DNA from: Actinoallomurus liliacearum
Lineage (GTDB): Bacteria > Actinomycetota > Actinomycetes > Streptosporangiales > Streptosporangiaceae
Length of the DNA stretch: 64,000 bases
Direction of reading: 5' to 3'
Assembly (NCBI RefSeq): GCF_039542035.1
Contig: NZ_BAABHJ010000008.1
Span: 558,001-622,000, forward strand
Shown: piece by piece, positions 52,421 through 61,564 of the stretch
Layout: each line of letters starts with the position of its first letter
Numbering within the stretch: the stretch's first letter is position 1
Notes under the pieces: generated by a model
Seen by the model: only the letters and a program-made list of their open reading frames with translations
The model's database searches: none
Told to the model about the DNA's origin: nothing
Position numbers and translations under genes: made by a program

Positions 52421-53005
52421 TCACCATGTGAAATCGATCATATCATCGTCGATCCTTACCCCCTGGCTGCGCAGGTGATCAACAACCTGCTGATTGAGTT
52501 CAGCGCTCGGCCTGTAGTGGCCACTTGAGTTGCTTATCGCATTAACCCGACCATCGGAGACCGAGAGTGTTCCCGCGCCGGCCACATCTTCACCGCCGAG
52601 GAGGCTCGAATGGTGGAACTTGCCATACTCTTCAAAGTTGGACGCGTAGATGTTGCCGTGTTCGTCCATGACAAATATAGCTCCGGGAGCATCAGGGTTC
52701 TCACCTGCTAAGCTATTGAAAGGCCTTCCCTTGCTGTCTCGCAGCAAGCCGTCCTCATCGACCGTGAGCTTGTAATCTCTGCGCTCCACATCATCGAGGT
52801 AGCGTACTTCTATCCTGTCACCCCAGGGGCCTATGATCCCGCCGGGCTGATTCTCGCCCCGGTAGCTTTCCTTCAGCTTGGTTGTTTTAAACGGAGCCTT
52901 TTCGGCTGCGTCACCCGCAGCGCGTGACGCTTTTCCGCCGAACTTCTTGAAGAAAGGCTCAGCGGCTTCGAAGAGTCCCTTCTCGATCGCATCGTACTTA
53001 CCCAT
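52421..53005 (-). CDS. Orphan polymorphic-toxin C-terminal domain
   Basis: A 194-residue protein. Residues 120-190 have KFHHSSLLGGEDVAGAG, LSVSDGRVNAISNSSGHYRPS and LNQQVVDHLRSQGVRI, a conserved block found at the end of secreted polymorphic toxins, here without any delivery domain. The first 50 residues (FEAAEPFFKKFGGKASRAAG) resemble the linker of such proteins, so this looks like a detached toxin module. Lower GC suggests transfer. ATG 53005 has no strong RBS. Confidence 0.6.
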   Translation of the reverse strand: MGKYDAIEKGLFEAAEPFFKKFGGKASRAAGDAAEKAPFKTTKLKESYRGENQPGGIIGPWGDRIEVRYLDDVERRDYKLTVDEDGLLRDSKGRPFNSLAGENPDAPGAIFVMDEHGNIYASNFEEYGKFHHSSLLGGEDVAGAGTLSVSDGRVNAISNSSGHYRPSAELNQQVVDHLRSQGVRIDDDMIDFTW

Positions 53006-53504
53006 ACGCTACTGCGTTCATAGGCATGTTGACGTACCGGCCTTACTCGAAGACGGGTGTCATCGGCGGTGACGCTCGGTACTCTGAACCGGCGACGTTG
53101 TGACGCGGAATGTGTATCAACGAAATCAGCAGCGCCCGGCTTGATAGTGGAGTCGAATACCCGACCCGACTAAGAAAACTGCAGGAGAGGGCAATGCTGT
53201 CCACATTGCCTTGGACATCTTTCGAGTAGTCATCGACTCAGTCACTCGCGTCACTCCTGCAGAACTATCATCGGACGCCATAGGGGTACGACCTCGTTCG
53301 ACGAGCCGTGACACCGTTGGGTTCCCTGGCGGCGAACCATCTCCGGAGACACGCTCCCCTCCATAAGGCATTAGCAGATGGCGGGGGTCAATGGCTGATC
53401 GAGCGCACCGCTGGAGGCTCCGCCGCCCCCAGGCCCGCGAGCTGGAGCACCCGCCAGCCCCCGCGGATCAGACCTGCGGCCACCGTGTCGTCGTACTCAA
53501 CGCC
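53006..53504. other. Gene-free stretch
   Basis: Nearly 500 bp of mixed GC. Small open frames have no family resemblance. Upstream parts of the toxin gene may once have been here. Confidence 0.3.
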
Positions 53505-54074
53505 TCACTGGCCTACGCGACCGTCGATGCACTCCCGCAACAGATCCGCGTGGCCGCAGTGTCGGGCGTACTCCTCGATCCGGTGCACCAGCACTTCCCG
53601 GACGGCGATGGCGTCCTTCCCCGGACGCGCGCTCAGGTCTGGATACTCGGCCAGCACGGCGTCGGTGGTTGCCTGTTCACGGGCCAGGTCGGCGTATGCG
53701 GCGTCGACGACCGCCTGTTCGGCGACCGCTCCGTCGAAGTCGGCGTCGCCCTCGCCGTACAGCTTCGGTGGGGGGCCGCCAGGCAGGATCCAGCCGCGCC
53801 AGTCCCGCTCTACCTCGGCGAGGTGCCGGAGCAGGCCAAGCAGCGACATGGTCGACGGCGGGACCGACCGACGGGCCAGCTGTTCCGCGTTGAGACCCTC
53901 GCATTTCATCAGCAGGGTCAGTCTGTAGTGCGTCAGGTAGTCCTGCAGAGTCGCCAGTTCGCCTTCCGGACTGACTCCGGTGTTGTCGCGGGGATCCTCA
54001 TCCGGGTTCACCCACATGTCGGGGTAGACGGTTGCCTGGCTCCACCGTTGGGGTTCGTCGCTCACTCTGGCCAT
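53505..54074 (-). CDS. DinB/DUF664-family protein
   Basis: A 189-residue helical-bundle protein, ATG 54074. LQDYLTHYRLTLLMKCEGL, PPSTMSLLGLLRHLAEVERDW with the His of helix 2, and VLVHRIEEYARHCGHADLLRE with the two His of the metal site are typical of DUF664/DinB proteins (mycothiol-dependent transferases among them). Cytoplasmic; substrate unknown. Confidence 0.85.
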   Translation of the reverse strand: MARVSDEPQRWSQATVYPDMWVNPDEDPRDNTGVSPEGELATLQDYLTHYRLTLLMKCEGLNAEQLARRSVPPSTMSLLGLLRHLAEVERDWRGWILPGGPPPKLYGEGDADFDGAVAEQAVVDAAYADLAREQATTDAVLAEYPDLSARPGKDAIAVREVLVHRIEEYARHCGHADLLRECIDGRVGQ

Positions 54075-54172
54075 GCTGGTCCCCGGGCACCCGGCCCGCC
54101 AGCGAATATCCGCGACTCGAAGTGATCCGGAGGCCTCTTCGTTCTCCTTGAGTGATCGGGACCGCTGCCTGG

Positions 54173-54478
54173 TCAGGTGGGTGGGTTGATGCCCCGGAAG
54201 ATGTCTCCGGCCTTGAGCTGAAGATCTTGCGCACCTGCGCCGGTGAAGACGAGGCGAGCGCCGTGAGGCGGGTGTACCTCGGTCACCCTCACCTGGGGAT
54301 AGCGACTGATCTCCGTCAGTGTCAGGTCGACTGCTTGGCCGCGCCGGCTCAGGCCGTGGAAGTGTGCGCCCAGCCGTGTGGTCGCCAGGCATCGCACGAT
54401 GACGGCCAGGAGATCGGCATCAGTGGTGTCCACCTGCTCGATCTGGACTGCGGGGTGAAGGCCTTCCATGGGGGCCAT
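54173..54478 (-). CDS. Small conserved-looking protein of unknown function
   Basis: 101 residues from ATG 54478: VQIEQVDTTDADLLAVIVR, TTRLGAHFHGLSRRGQAV and a final beta-rich part LVFTGAGAQDLQLKAGDIF. I do not recognise a family. It precedes the DinB gene by 98 bp on the same strand. Confidence 0.55.
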   Translation of the reverse strand: MAPMEGLHPAVQIEQVDTTDADLLAVIVRCLATTRLGAHFHGLSRRGQAVDLTLTEISRYPQVRVTEVHPPHGARLVFTGAGAQDLQLKAGDIFRGINPPT

Positions 54479-54673
54479 TGTCACCCTGCCAGGTCTCGGG
54501 CTTGCCCGCGGACGCGAACAGAACGGCCGGGCTCCGCACGCGAAGCCAGGCCGTTCAGGCATCGGGCGGCGGGGCAGAGAGGGCGTCTGCCGCGACGTCG
54601 CGGAGCCTGAAGTCGCCGTGTTGCGGCGGCGCTCTCCCGGCCGCTGATCAGCTCACGGTTGACTTCAAGCGCG

Positions 54674-55984
54674 TCACCTTCTCGGCCGTGAACGACCGAG
54701 CTTGGAGGCCCGGTGATCACGCCTTGTCGCGCTCCCCGTCGCGGCTGGCTGTCGTGCCGGGGGCGCATCACCCCGGTTCCGGCCGGAAGGCGCGGGATCG
54801 GGGTCGGGCATGGTGACAAATGCCCACGCCGTGCGCGCCCGCTGGCGGATGTTCACGGCGGCGATGTCGTCGGCCAGGCCAGCGAGCCCGCACGCGACGC
54901 ACAGGAATCGGCCCCGGGTGGGGCGGTTTTTGCGGGAGACGTGCCCGCACCACGGGTTAGGGCACGTCTGCGAGGTGTAGTGCGCGTCCACCTCCAGGAA
55001 CGGCACCCCGGCCCGGCGGGCCTTGTAGTGCAGGAAGGTGCCGAGCTGGTGGAACGGCCAGGACGAGAGCGTGGCCCGCTGGTGCCGCTTGAGCCGGACC
55101 CGGTCGCGGATCCCGTCGAGTTGCTCGACGGCGATGCCGCGTCCGGTGCGTTGGGCATCGGCCACGATCTGCTTGCTGATCTTGTGGTTCTCGTTGGTGG
55201 CGTGCCGGGTCTCCCGCTGTTTGCGTTTGGCCAGCCGCCGCGCGGCCGACCTGGATCCGGCCGCCTTCTTGGCCTGCAGTTCGGCCCGCCGGCGCGCCTG
55301 CGCCCGCCGGTACCGCTTCAGCGCCTGACCCTGATGGTTATCCCCATCACTGGTGGTGGCCAGATTCTCGATCCCCCGGTCCACGCCGATCCAATCGGCC
55401 GGCTCGCGCTGCTCGGCCTCCGCGATCTCACAGGTGGCATACAGGAACCACGTGCCGTCCCGCAGGACCAGATCGGTTTCGCCCTTGCGATGCTCGGCCA
55501 AGGTCTTCAGATGGGACGGCTTGCCGGTGAAGCAGATGCCCTGCAACCGGCCCGCCGTCGTCCAGATCGACACCGTCCGGGCGTCGTATCGCCAACTGAG
55601 GCAGCGGTCGTCGAACGGGTGGGCGGCGTCCGGGCGGAACGCGATCGGCTTGGAGGTGGCCCTGCGCCGCCGCTTGGACCCTTCCGGGCCAAGCAGCCCG
55701 GCGTCGATCAGGGCGTGCAGCGCGGTGTAGGCGTCAGCGGTCTTACGGATCACATGCAACGCCGGCTGCGCGGATAACCCCGACGCCTTCAGCTCGGCAT
55801 ACGCAAGTTTTTGCAGCCGGGCCCGGGAGAACACCCTGTGCTCATACGCCTTGGCCGACACCCGATTCGCGGCCGCGTTACAGGCGTGCAGGGTCGCCGC
55901 CAGCGCCCTCGCCTGCTCAGGCGACGGCAGCAGCTTCAACCGCACCACCAGTTTCACAAGCCACACGCTACCCGCTTGGTCCAT
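54674..55984 (-). CDS. tnpB: TnpB, IS605-type RNA-guided nuclease
   Basis: About 436 residues from ATG 55984 (starts at VKLVVRLKLLPSPEQ in many relatives). RuvC-like core: GVDRGIENLATT (first Asp), AVEQLDGIR (Glu), DDIAAVNI (last Asp); zinc ribbon CPNPWCGH ... CVACG. Lys/Arg-rich helices lie before the Glu. All catalytic residues look present, so the nuclease may be active with the RNA from the element's right end. The C-terminus is a long basic tail. Confidence 0.9.
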   Translation of the reverse strand: MDQAGSVWLVKLVVRLKLLPSPEQARALAATLHACNAAANRVSAKAYEHRVFSRARLQKLAYAELKASGLSAQPALHVIRKTADAYTALHALIDAGLLGPEGSKRRRRATSKPIAFRPDAAHPFDDRCLSWRYDARTVSIWTTAGRLQGICFTGKPSHLKTLAEHRKGETDLVLRDGTWFLYATCEIAEAEQREPADWIGVDRGIENLATTSDGDNHQGQALKRYRRAQARRRAELQAKKAAGSRSAARRLAKRKQRETRHATNENHKISKQIVADAQRTGRGIAVEQLDGIRDRVRLKRHQRATLSSWPFHQLGTFLHYKARRAGVPFLEVDAHYTSQTCPNPWCGHVSRKNRPTRGRFLCVACGLAGLADDIAAVNIRQRARTAWAFVTMPDPDPAPSGRNRGDAPPARQPAATGSATRRDHRASKLGRSRPRR

Positions 55985-56411
55985 GTCGCCACGGTGGAAG
56001 CCGAACCCTGATATTCGTCGAGGCCGCAGCATTGTCTACAGCCTTCACGCTCATCTGGTCTTCGTCCCCAAGTATCGGCGGAACGTGTTCACCGGCGAGA
56101 TCCTCACGCGGTGCGAACAGATCATGCGCCAGGTGTGTGAGGACTTCGGCGCCGAGATCGCCGAGTTCAACGGCGAGACCGACCATGTCCACCTGCTCGT
56201 GCACTACCCGCCCAAGGTCGCCCTGTCCAACCTGGTCAACTCGCTGAAGGGCGTCTCCGCCCGCCGCCTCCGCCAGGAGTCCCCCGCCCACATCCGCAAG
56301 TACCTGTGGGGCGATCACTTCTGGTCCCCGTCCTACTTCGCCGCCTCCTGCGGCGGCGCCCCACTATCGATCATCAAGGAGTACATCGACCAGCAGAAAC
56401 GCCCCGACTAG
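55983..56411 (+). CDS. tnpA: TnpA, IS200/IS605 Y1 transposase
   Basis: A 142-residue single-domain transposase: VYSLHAHLVFVPKYRRNVF, HUH motif DHVHLLVHYPP, and Tyr in SIIKEYIDQQ as the nucleophile. It starts at ATG 55983, overlapping the tnpB start on the other strand by two bases. Complete by length and motifs. Confidence 0.92.
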   Translation: MSPRWKPNPDIRRGRSIVYSLHAHLVFVPKYRRNVFTGEILTRCEQIMRQVCEDFGAEIAEFNGETDHVHLLVHYPPKVALSNLVNSLKGVSARRLRQESPAHIRKYLWGDHFWSPSYFAASCGGAPLSIIKEYIDQQKRPD

Positions 56412-56465
56412 CACCAGCCCCGCCCGGCGGCGCTAACGCGCCGTGACACACCGGAAGCGATTCCT

Positions 56466-56485
56466 CCCGGCCCTGAAGGACCGGG
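56466..56485 (+). other. Subterminal hairpin of the IS605 element
   Basis: CCCGG-c-CCT-GA-AGG-a-CCGGG, an interrupted stem of the type bound by TnpA at element ends, followed by ATTCCTCGCTAGAA. Confidence 0.7.
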
Positions 56486-56528
56486 ATTCCTCGCTAGAAG
56501 CCTGTTGAAGTATGTTCTGCTGCCTCAC

Positions 56529-56966
56529 ATGACGAGCTTCACCATCCAGGACGTGTCCCGGCGCAGTGGGCTGAGTGAGCCGACGCTGCGCTACTACGAA
56601 GATGTCGGGCTGGTCGGGCCGATCGAGCGCGACGAGAAGAGCGGGCATCGTCGTTACCGCCCCGAGGACCTCGACATCCTCGAGGCACTGTCCTGTCTGC
56701 GCGCGGTCGGGGTGGGCATCGAGGACATGCGCACGTACCTGGCCAACCGTGCACGCGGGCGGGCGGCGGCGGCCGAGCAGCGTGATCTGCTGCTGCGTCA
56801 CGCGGAGCGCGTCGAGGCCGAGATCGCCGCGCAGCACGCGCGGCTCGGCTACCTGCGGGTCAAGGCGGCGATGTGGGACGCCCGCGATCGGGGTGACGCC
56901 GCCGCGGAGGCCGCGGCGGTACAGCGTCTGGTGGACGCGGTCGGTCGCTTGGAGGTGCTGCGATGA
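56529..56966 (+). CDS. MerR-family regulator
   Basis: A 145-residue protein from ATG 56529: FTIQDVSRRSGLSEPTLRYYEDVGLV (HTH and first wing), RDEKSGHRRYRPEDLDILEAL, then a dimer helix. Without metal-binding Cys, it belongs to the drug/organic-sensing MerR group. Its promoter is only 40 bp from the IS605 end, so the insertion may alter its expression. Co-transcribed with the SDR gene (ATGA overlap). Confidence 0.9.
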   Translation: MTSFTIQDVSRRSGLSEPTLRYYEDVGLVGPIERDEKSGHRRYRPEDLDILEALSCLRAVGVGIEDMRTYLANRARGRAAAAEQRDLLLRHAERVEAEIAAQHARLGYLRVKAAMWDARDRGDAAAEAAAVQRLVDAVGRLEVLR

Positions 56967-57937
56967 GCCCGGTTCTGGTCACCGGTGGGTCCGGCTACGT
57001 GGGAACGCAGCTGATCGCCGCGCTGCTGCGGGCGGGGAGGGCGGTGCGCACCACGGTGCGTACGACGGCCCGCGAGGCCGAGCTGCGCGCGGCGGTGCGC
57101 CGCGGCGATGCCGACGACGCCGGCCTGGAGATCGTCGCCGCGGATCTGACGGCCGACGACGGTTGGTCCGCCGCGGTGGCCGATTGTGAGGAGGTCCATC
57201 ACGTCGCCTCGCCCATCCCGGTCGCCCAGCCCGAGGACCCCGACGAGCTGATCGTCCCGGCCCGCGAGGGCACGCTGCGGGTGCTGCGTGCCGCGCGCGA
57301 CGCGGGCGCCCGGCGCGTCGTGCTCACCTCGTCCTTCGCCGCGGTCGGATACACGCCCAAGCCGGGCGCCGAGTTCACCGAAGACGATTGGACCGATCCC
57401 GACACGCCCGGGCTGGCGCCCTACCCGCGTTCCAAGGCGATCGCCGAGCGTGCCGCGTGGGACCTGATGGAGCGGGACGGCGGCGGCACCGAACTCGTCG
57501 TCGTCAACCCGACGGCCGTCTTCGGCCCCGCCCTCACGACCGACGTGCGTTCCTCGATGCACCTGATCAAAGCGATGCTCGACGGGACGATGAGCGTCGC
57601 GCCCCGCCGGCGCTTCGGCGTCGTCGACGTCCGCGACGTGGCCGACCTGCACATCCGTGCGATGGCCGCGCCCGAGGCCGCGGGCAGGCGCTTCCTGGCC
57701 GTCGCCGACGGCCCGACGCTCGGCTTCCTGGAGGTGGCCGAGATCCTGCGCCGGCGGCTCGGCCCGCTCGCCGCGCGCGTGCCCACGCAGGAGGCTCCAG
57801 GGGAGGACCCGCCGCGGCCGATCATCCACAACGACCGGGCCCGCGAAGAGCTCGGTTGGCGTCCCCGCCCCGCCGAAACGACGATCGCGGAGTCGGCCGA
57901 GAGCCTGCGTGCCCTCGGCCTGCTGAAGGAAGAATGA
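56963..57937 (+). CDS. NAD(P)-dependent SDR, dihydroflavonol-reductase-like
   Basis: A 324-residue extended SDR: VTGGSGYVGTQLIAALL, HHVASPIP, LTSSFAAVGY and YPRSKAIAERAAW (Tyr-Lys pair), VNPTAVFGP. The substrate is an aldehyde or ketone. GGAGG lies 8 nt before the ATG, which overlaps the merR stop. MerR may be its sensor. Confidence 0.88.
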   Translation: MSPVLVTGGSGYVGTQLIAALLRAGRAVRTTVRTTAREAELRAAVRRGDADDAGLEIVAADLTADDGWSAAVADCEEVHHVASPIPVAQPEDPDELIVPAREGTLRVLRAARDAGARRVVLTSSFAAVGYTPKPGAEFTEDDWTDPDTPGLAPYPRSKAIAERAAWDLMERDGGGTELVVVNPTAVFGPALTTDVRSSMHLIKAMLDGTMSVAPRRRFGVVDVRDVADLHIRAMAAPEAAGRRFLAVADGPTLGFLEVAEILRRRLGPLAARVPTQEAPGEDPPRPIIHNDRAREELGWRPRPAETTIAESAESLRALGLLKEE

Positions 57938-57971
57938 CGCTCACCTGCTGAAGCAGCGGATGCCGGAAAAG

Positions 57972-58005
57972 GCCGGCGCCTTCGATCCGTCGGGAACGCG
58001 CCGGC
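57972..58005. terminator. Terminator between SDR and SMI1 genes
   Basis: GCCGGCGC (57972-57979) pairs with GCGCCGGC (57998-58005) between convergent genes. Confidence 0.55.
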
Positions 58006-58010
58006 TTCGA

Positions 58011-58610
58011 TCATCCCACCACCCACTCGAGCATGCCCTCGTCGGTCGCCTGCGGCCGGGAACGTCGCAACTCGCCGCCGTTCACGATCGCGTCGGCCGC
58101 CTGTTCCGGCATCGAGGCCGTACCGGGCCACAGGGGGCCGTCGTGAACTCCCTCGTACTTGTCGTACTCCATGACGCAACCGTGCGACGGCCCATGGCGG
58201 AGGTCGACGAACAGGTGGTATCCGCAGTGGTCACTCGCGATCGGCAGCCACTCGGGCAGCCAGAGACCGATGCCGTACGGAGTACCGGCAGGCTCTCCCC
58301 GGAGCTCCGTGACGCGCGGAGAGGGCTCGGGTCCCAGGACCGACAGCATCATCTCGCGCGTACGCAGGACCTCCTCGATGGGGAGTGGGGTGTAAAGCGG
58401 CACCGGCGCCAGTCCGGGGAACGCCGAGACGCCGTTCGCGAGCCGCCACCAGGCGATCAGGTCGTCGGGCACCGGCATTCCCATCATGGCCCGAACGTCG
58501 GCGATCTCGGCCTCGGTCGCGGGAGCGTTGACCGTCGCCAAGGCGGCAGGCGCGTGCTGCCGCAGCCAGGACGTGATCCGGTTCCATGACTGATCAGGAT
58601 GAAGTGCCAT
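58011..58610 (-). CDS. SMI1/KNR4-family protein
   Basis: A 199-residue protein with the SUKH core: WNRITSWLRQHAPAAL, ATEAEIADVRAMMGMPVPDDLIAWWRLANG and YHLFVDLRHGPSHGCVMEYDK. SUKH proteins are immunity or regulatory proteins; no toxin is adjacent. Confidence 0.8.
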   Translation of the reverse strand: MALHPDQSWNRITSWLRQHAPAALATVNAPATEAEIADVRAMMGMPVPDDLIAWWRLANGVSAFPGLAPVPLYTPLPIEEVLRTREMMLSVLGPEPSPRVTELRGEPAGTPYGIGLWLPEWLPIASDHCGYHLFVDLRHGPSHGCVMEYDKYEGVHDGPLWPGTASMPEQAADAIVNGGELRRSRPQATDEGMLEWVVG

Positions 58611-58777
58611 CGACGTATCGTGGCACCTCGCTACGCCGGTACATGCAATAGAACAGCGAGAATCCGTCGCTGAGGAAAATATTCGCCCACAGCGGCCTTA
58701 CAGGGTTTGACCGGTCGAGTCCCGGATTATTAGTGTCGCTGCGCCGACTGTACTGCGAAGTGATCGAGGTGGCGGTG

Positions 58778-60691
58778 GGCAGACGAGAAGCGCCGGTACC
58801 GGATGGGCCTCTTCGAGAATTCGCAGAGGGCCTTCGCGAATTGCGCGCCCAGGCGCCCGGGACTCCCACGTATCGGGTGCTGGCACGTCGGGCACATTAC
58901 GCTCCGTCGGTCCTCTCGGTCGCCGCGGCCGGATATCGCCTGCCGACGTGGGACGTCACCGCCGCCTTCGTGACGGCGTGCGGCGGAGACGTCGACGAGT
59001 GGCGGGAGCGCTGGACGAGCCTGCACACCCTGCTGCAGACCGCCCACCCGGACATGATCACCGACGCCGGCCCGCCCGCGGCGGACACCGCCGGTCCGGA
59101 GGTGTCGCACGACGAGGCTCAGGGTCCGCGGACGACGCAGGACGAGACGGGGGATCCACGGACGCCGGAGGACGAACTTCCCGCGTCGGTGCTGCCGTTG
59201 GCTCGTTCGGACCCGGCGAAGGTCGGGCCCTTCCGGCTGCTGGGGCGCCTGGGCGGAGGCGCGATGGGCCAGGTCTACCTGGGCGAGTCCAAGTCCGGAC
59301 GCCCGGTCGCGGTCAAGGTCGTACGCCCCCACCTCGCCGAGGACCCGCACTTCCGGCGACGGTTCGTGGCGGAGATCGCCGCCGTGCGCCGGGTCGACAG
59401 CCCGTACACACCGGCCGTCATCGATGCCGCGCCGGAGGCGGACCCGCCCTGGATGGCCACCGCGTACATCCCGGGCCCTTCGCTCGGCGAGGTCGTCGGC
59501 TTCGAGGGGCCACTGCCACCGGCGACGGTGCTCAGGCTGGCGGCGGGCATCGCCGAGGCGCTGGAGCAGATCCACGCCGCCGGCATCCTCCACCGGGATC
59601 TCAAACCGGCGAACGTGCTCCTGGAGCCCACCGGTCCCAAGGTCATCGACTTCGGGGTGGCGCAGGCCGCCGACGGCACGCGGATGACGCAGACCGGCGC
59701 GCAGGTGGGCACGATCCCCTTCATGGCCCCCGAGCAGGCCGACGGCCGCCCATACACGGCCGCCTCCGACGTCTTCTCCCTCGGCTCCGTGCTCGCCTAC
59801 GCCGCCACCGGGGTGCTGCCCTTCGGCGACGGCACGACCGGCGAGGTGCTGTACCGCATCATCCACACCGAGCCCGATCCGGCCGCCCTCGACTGCCACG
59901 ACGACCGGCTGCGCGCTCTCATCACCCGGTGCCTGGACAAGGAGCCCGGACGCCGTCCGACCCCCGAACAGATCATCGACGCCTGCTCCGGTCAGCGGCT
60001 CCGCATGGACTGGTTGCCGGCGTCCGTCGACGCTTGGGCCAAGCGTTCCATCGACGACATCGCCGCCCTGCTCGGAAAGGCGGCCGGTCGCCGCGCCGCG
60101 TCCGTACGCCTCCGGCTGGGCGCCGCGCTGCTCGTCGTCGTGGCCGCGACCGCCGCCGTCACGGCGACCTTCACCGGCGGGTCCGGATCCGGCCACCGGG
60201 CGGGCGGCGGGCACCGCAGTACGCCGGTGGCGTCGCCGCGGGCCTGGACCGCGGCCTCCGGCCCGTCCTGCTCGACGGGCGACGCGGTCGCGATGGACAC
60301 CAGCGGCTCGTGGACGCCCCTGGCCGGCACCGGGACCGGCGGCTGCGGGAACGCGCTGATCCACCGAACGACCGACAGTAGTGACGGGGCCAACTGGGTC
60401 TTCCATCCCGGAGTCGGCAAGACCTGCGTGTTCCGGGTCGACATTCCGAATTCCAGCGTCGTCGACGCGAGCATCGTCACCTATCAGGCGTGGGACACGA
60501 TCCCCGGTAAGCACACCGACGGGCATCGCATCGGCGGCAATGTGCGGGCGAACCAATCGGCCAATCGCGGCAAGGCGCTAACGGTCACGTTCGGGCCCAC
60601 CAAAAACGGCGTGATCGACCTGCAGATCTACGACGACTACCCCGAGCACCGGACGGAGGTCGCCGGCACGGTGACGGCGACCTGCCGCTGA
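58778..60691 (+). CDS. HTH-linked membrane Ser/Thr protein kinase
   Basis: About 637 residues from GTG 58778 (GAGG 5 nt upstream; the frame is open to 58733). A degenerate XRE-like helix-turn-helix (about 10-80) precedes a Pknb-type kinase domain (about 150-400): LGGGAMGQVYLG glycine loop, AVKVV Lys, HRDLKPANVLL catalytic loop, VIDFGVAQ (DFG) and APEQ. One transmembrane helix (ALLVVVAATAAVTATF) leads to an extracytoplasmic domain of about 150 residues with Cys pairs. Likely a surface sensor. Confidence 0.88.
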   Translation, partial: GRREAPVPDGPLREFAEGLRELRAQAPGTPTYRVLARRAHYAPSVLSVAAAGYRLPTWDVTAAFVTACGGDVDEWRERWTSLHTLLQTAHPDMITDAGPPAADTAGPEVSHDEAQGPRTTQDETGDPRTPEDELPASVLPLARSDPAKVGPFRLLGRLGGGAMGQVYLGESKSGRPVAVKVVRPHLAEDPHFRRRFVAEIAAVRRVDSPYTPAVIDAAPEADPPWMATAYIPGPSLGEVVGFEGPLPPATVLRLAAGIAEALEQIHAAGILHRDLKPANVLLEPTGPKVIDFGVAQAADGTRMTQTGAQVGTIPFMAPEQADGRPYTAASDVFSLGSVLAYAATGVLPFGDGTTGEVLYRIIHTEPDPAALDCHDDRLRALITRCLDKEPGRRPTPEQIIDACSGQRLRMDWLPASVDAWAKRSIDDIAALLGKAAGRRAASVRLRLGAALLVVVAATAAVTATFTGGSGSGHRAGGGHRSTPVASPRAWTAASGPSCSTGDAVAMDTSGSWTPLAGTGTGGCGNALIHRTTDSSDGANWVFHPGVGKTCVFRVDIPNSSVVDASIVTYQAWDTIPGKHTDGHRIGGNVRANQSANRGKALTVTFGPTKNGVIDLQIYDDYPEHRTEVAGTVTATCR

Positions 60692-60926
60692 CCCGACGGC
60701 TCCGCTCCGGCATCACGGGCGTACGGTTTTGATCGATTGATCGCGTCTGCCTTCGGTGCCACGGCGCCTTCTTCCCGCCCGGCGTCCTGCACCCCTCGCT
60801 CGGGCCGAGCCGGCTCATCCCCCTCGACGGCTTCCACGCCGCCGCCGGCGACATCGGCGCGCGCATCGCCGTCGGCGCGCCCGCCGCCCCGGACCGGAGC
60901 ATTCCATCCGTGGCGGAGACCGCGGA
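60692..60926. other. Intergenic region with a possible gene remnant
   Basis: One plus-strand frame (about 60735-60978) reads GAFFPPGVLHPSLGP and LDGFHAAAGDIGARIAV without a start; unrecognised, possibly a gene end. Nothing else seen. Confidence 0.3.
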
Positions 60927-61442
60927 TCAGGAACCCTCATCCGAGGCCACCGGCGGCGCGGACCCCCGCGACCACTGAGCCAGGGTCGCGTCGATGATCT
61001 GGGTGTCGGTGGGAGGAGGACCGGTCGTGTCCCACCAGCGGATGGCGCTGATCTCCCGGTTCGGGACGAAGTCCCGATGGAGCTCTTCGGTACGGACGGT
61101 GTAGAGGGCGGCGTATTCGCGGCGCGGCGGTGCGGTGAGCCGGAACCGCGCGTACCCGGCGAGGGTGAGGGAGGTCAGGTGCAGGCCGCTCTCCTCACGC
61201 AGTTCCCGTACGGCCGCCTGGAGGGGTGTTTCTCCGGGGTCGATTCCCCCGCCCGGCAGTTCCCACTGCCGCCGGAAGCGGTCGAAGACCAGGAGCACTC
61301 GCGGGCCGCACCAGACCGCGACCAGCGCCGCGGGCATCGGCGCGTCGTCGGGTACGCCGGCGACCCGCGCGGCGGGCAGGAACGCGGTCAGCGCGTTCCC
61401 CGTCCTCTCATCCAGGGCCAGGGCTCGGTCCATGCGTTCCAT
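60927..61442 (-). CDS. NUDIX hydrolase
   Basis: A 171-residue enzyme with a complete Nudix box GGGIDPGETPLQAAVRELREESG positioned after VLLVFDRFRRQWELPGG. It hydrolyses a nucleoside diphosphate-X compound; substrate unknown. Confidence 0.9.
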   Translation of the reverse strand: MERMDRALALDERTGNALTAFLPAARVAGVPDDAPMPAALVAVWCGPRVLLVFDRFRRQWELPGGGIDPGETPLQAAVRELREESGLHLTSLTLAGYARFRLTAPPRREYAALYTVRTEELHRDFVPNREISAIRWWDTTGPPPTDTQIIDATLAQWSRGSAPPVASDEGS

Positions 61443-61564
61443 GGTGCGCGTCTCCCGGCCCGCACCGGGAGATCACGGCGGTTCAACGCTTTGGATCTTC
61501 GTGATCGCCACCGTGCATGGAGCGGGCATGGCGAGGGTGGAGGCGGTCGTTAGGCTGAGCCGGC

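Larger units (their letters stand above)
54560..56490. mobile_element. IS200/IS605-family element
   Basis: Contains divergently overlapping tnpA (+) and tnpB (-), as in IS605. One end is marked by the hairpin 56466-56485 beyond tnpA; the other end should lie beyond the tnpB stop near 54560-54670, where the RNA guide of TnpB would also map, but I cannot fix it. Insertion lies directly upstream of the merR gene. Confidence 0.8.

Noticed and set aside
53391..54125. Plus-strand frame over the DinB gene
   Set aside because: Antisense shadow; it lacks any domain, while the minus strand has the full DinB motif set.
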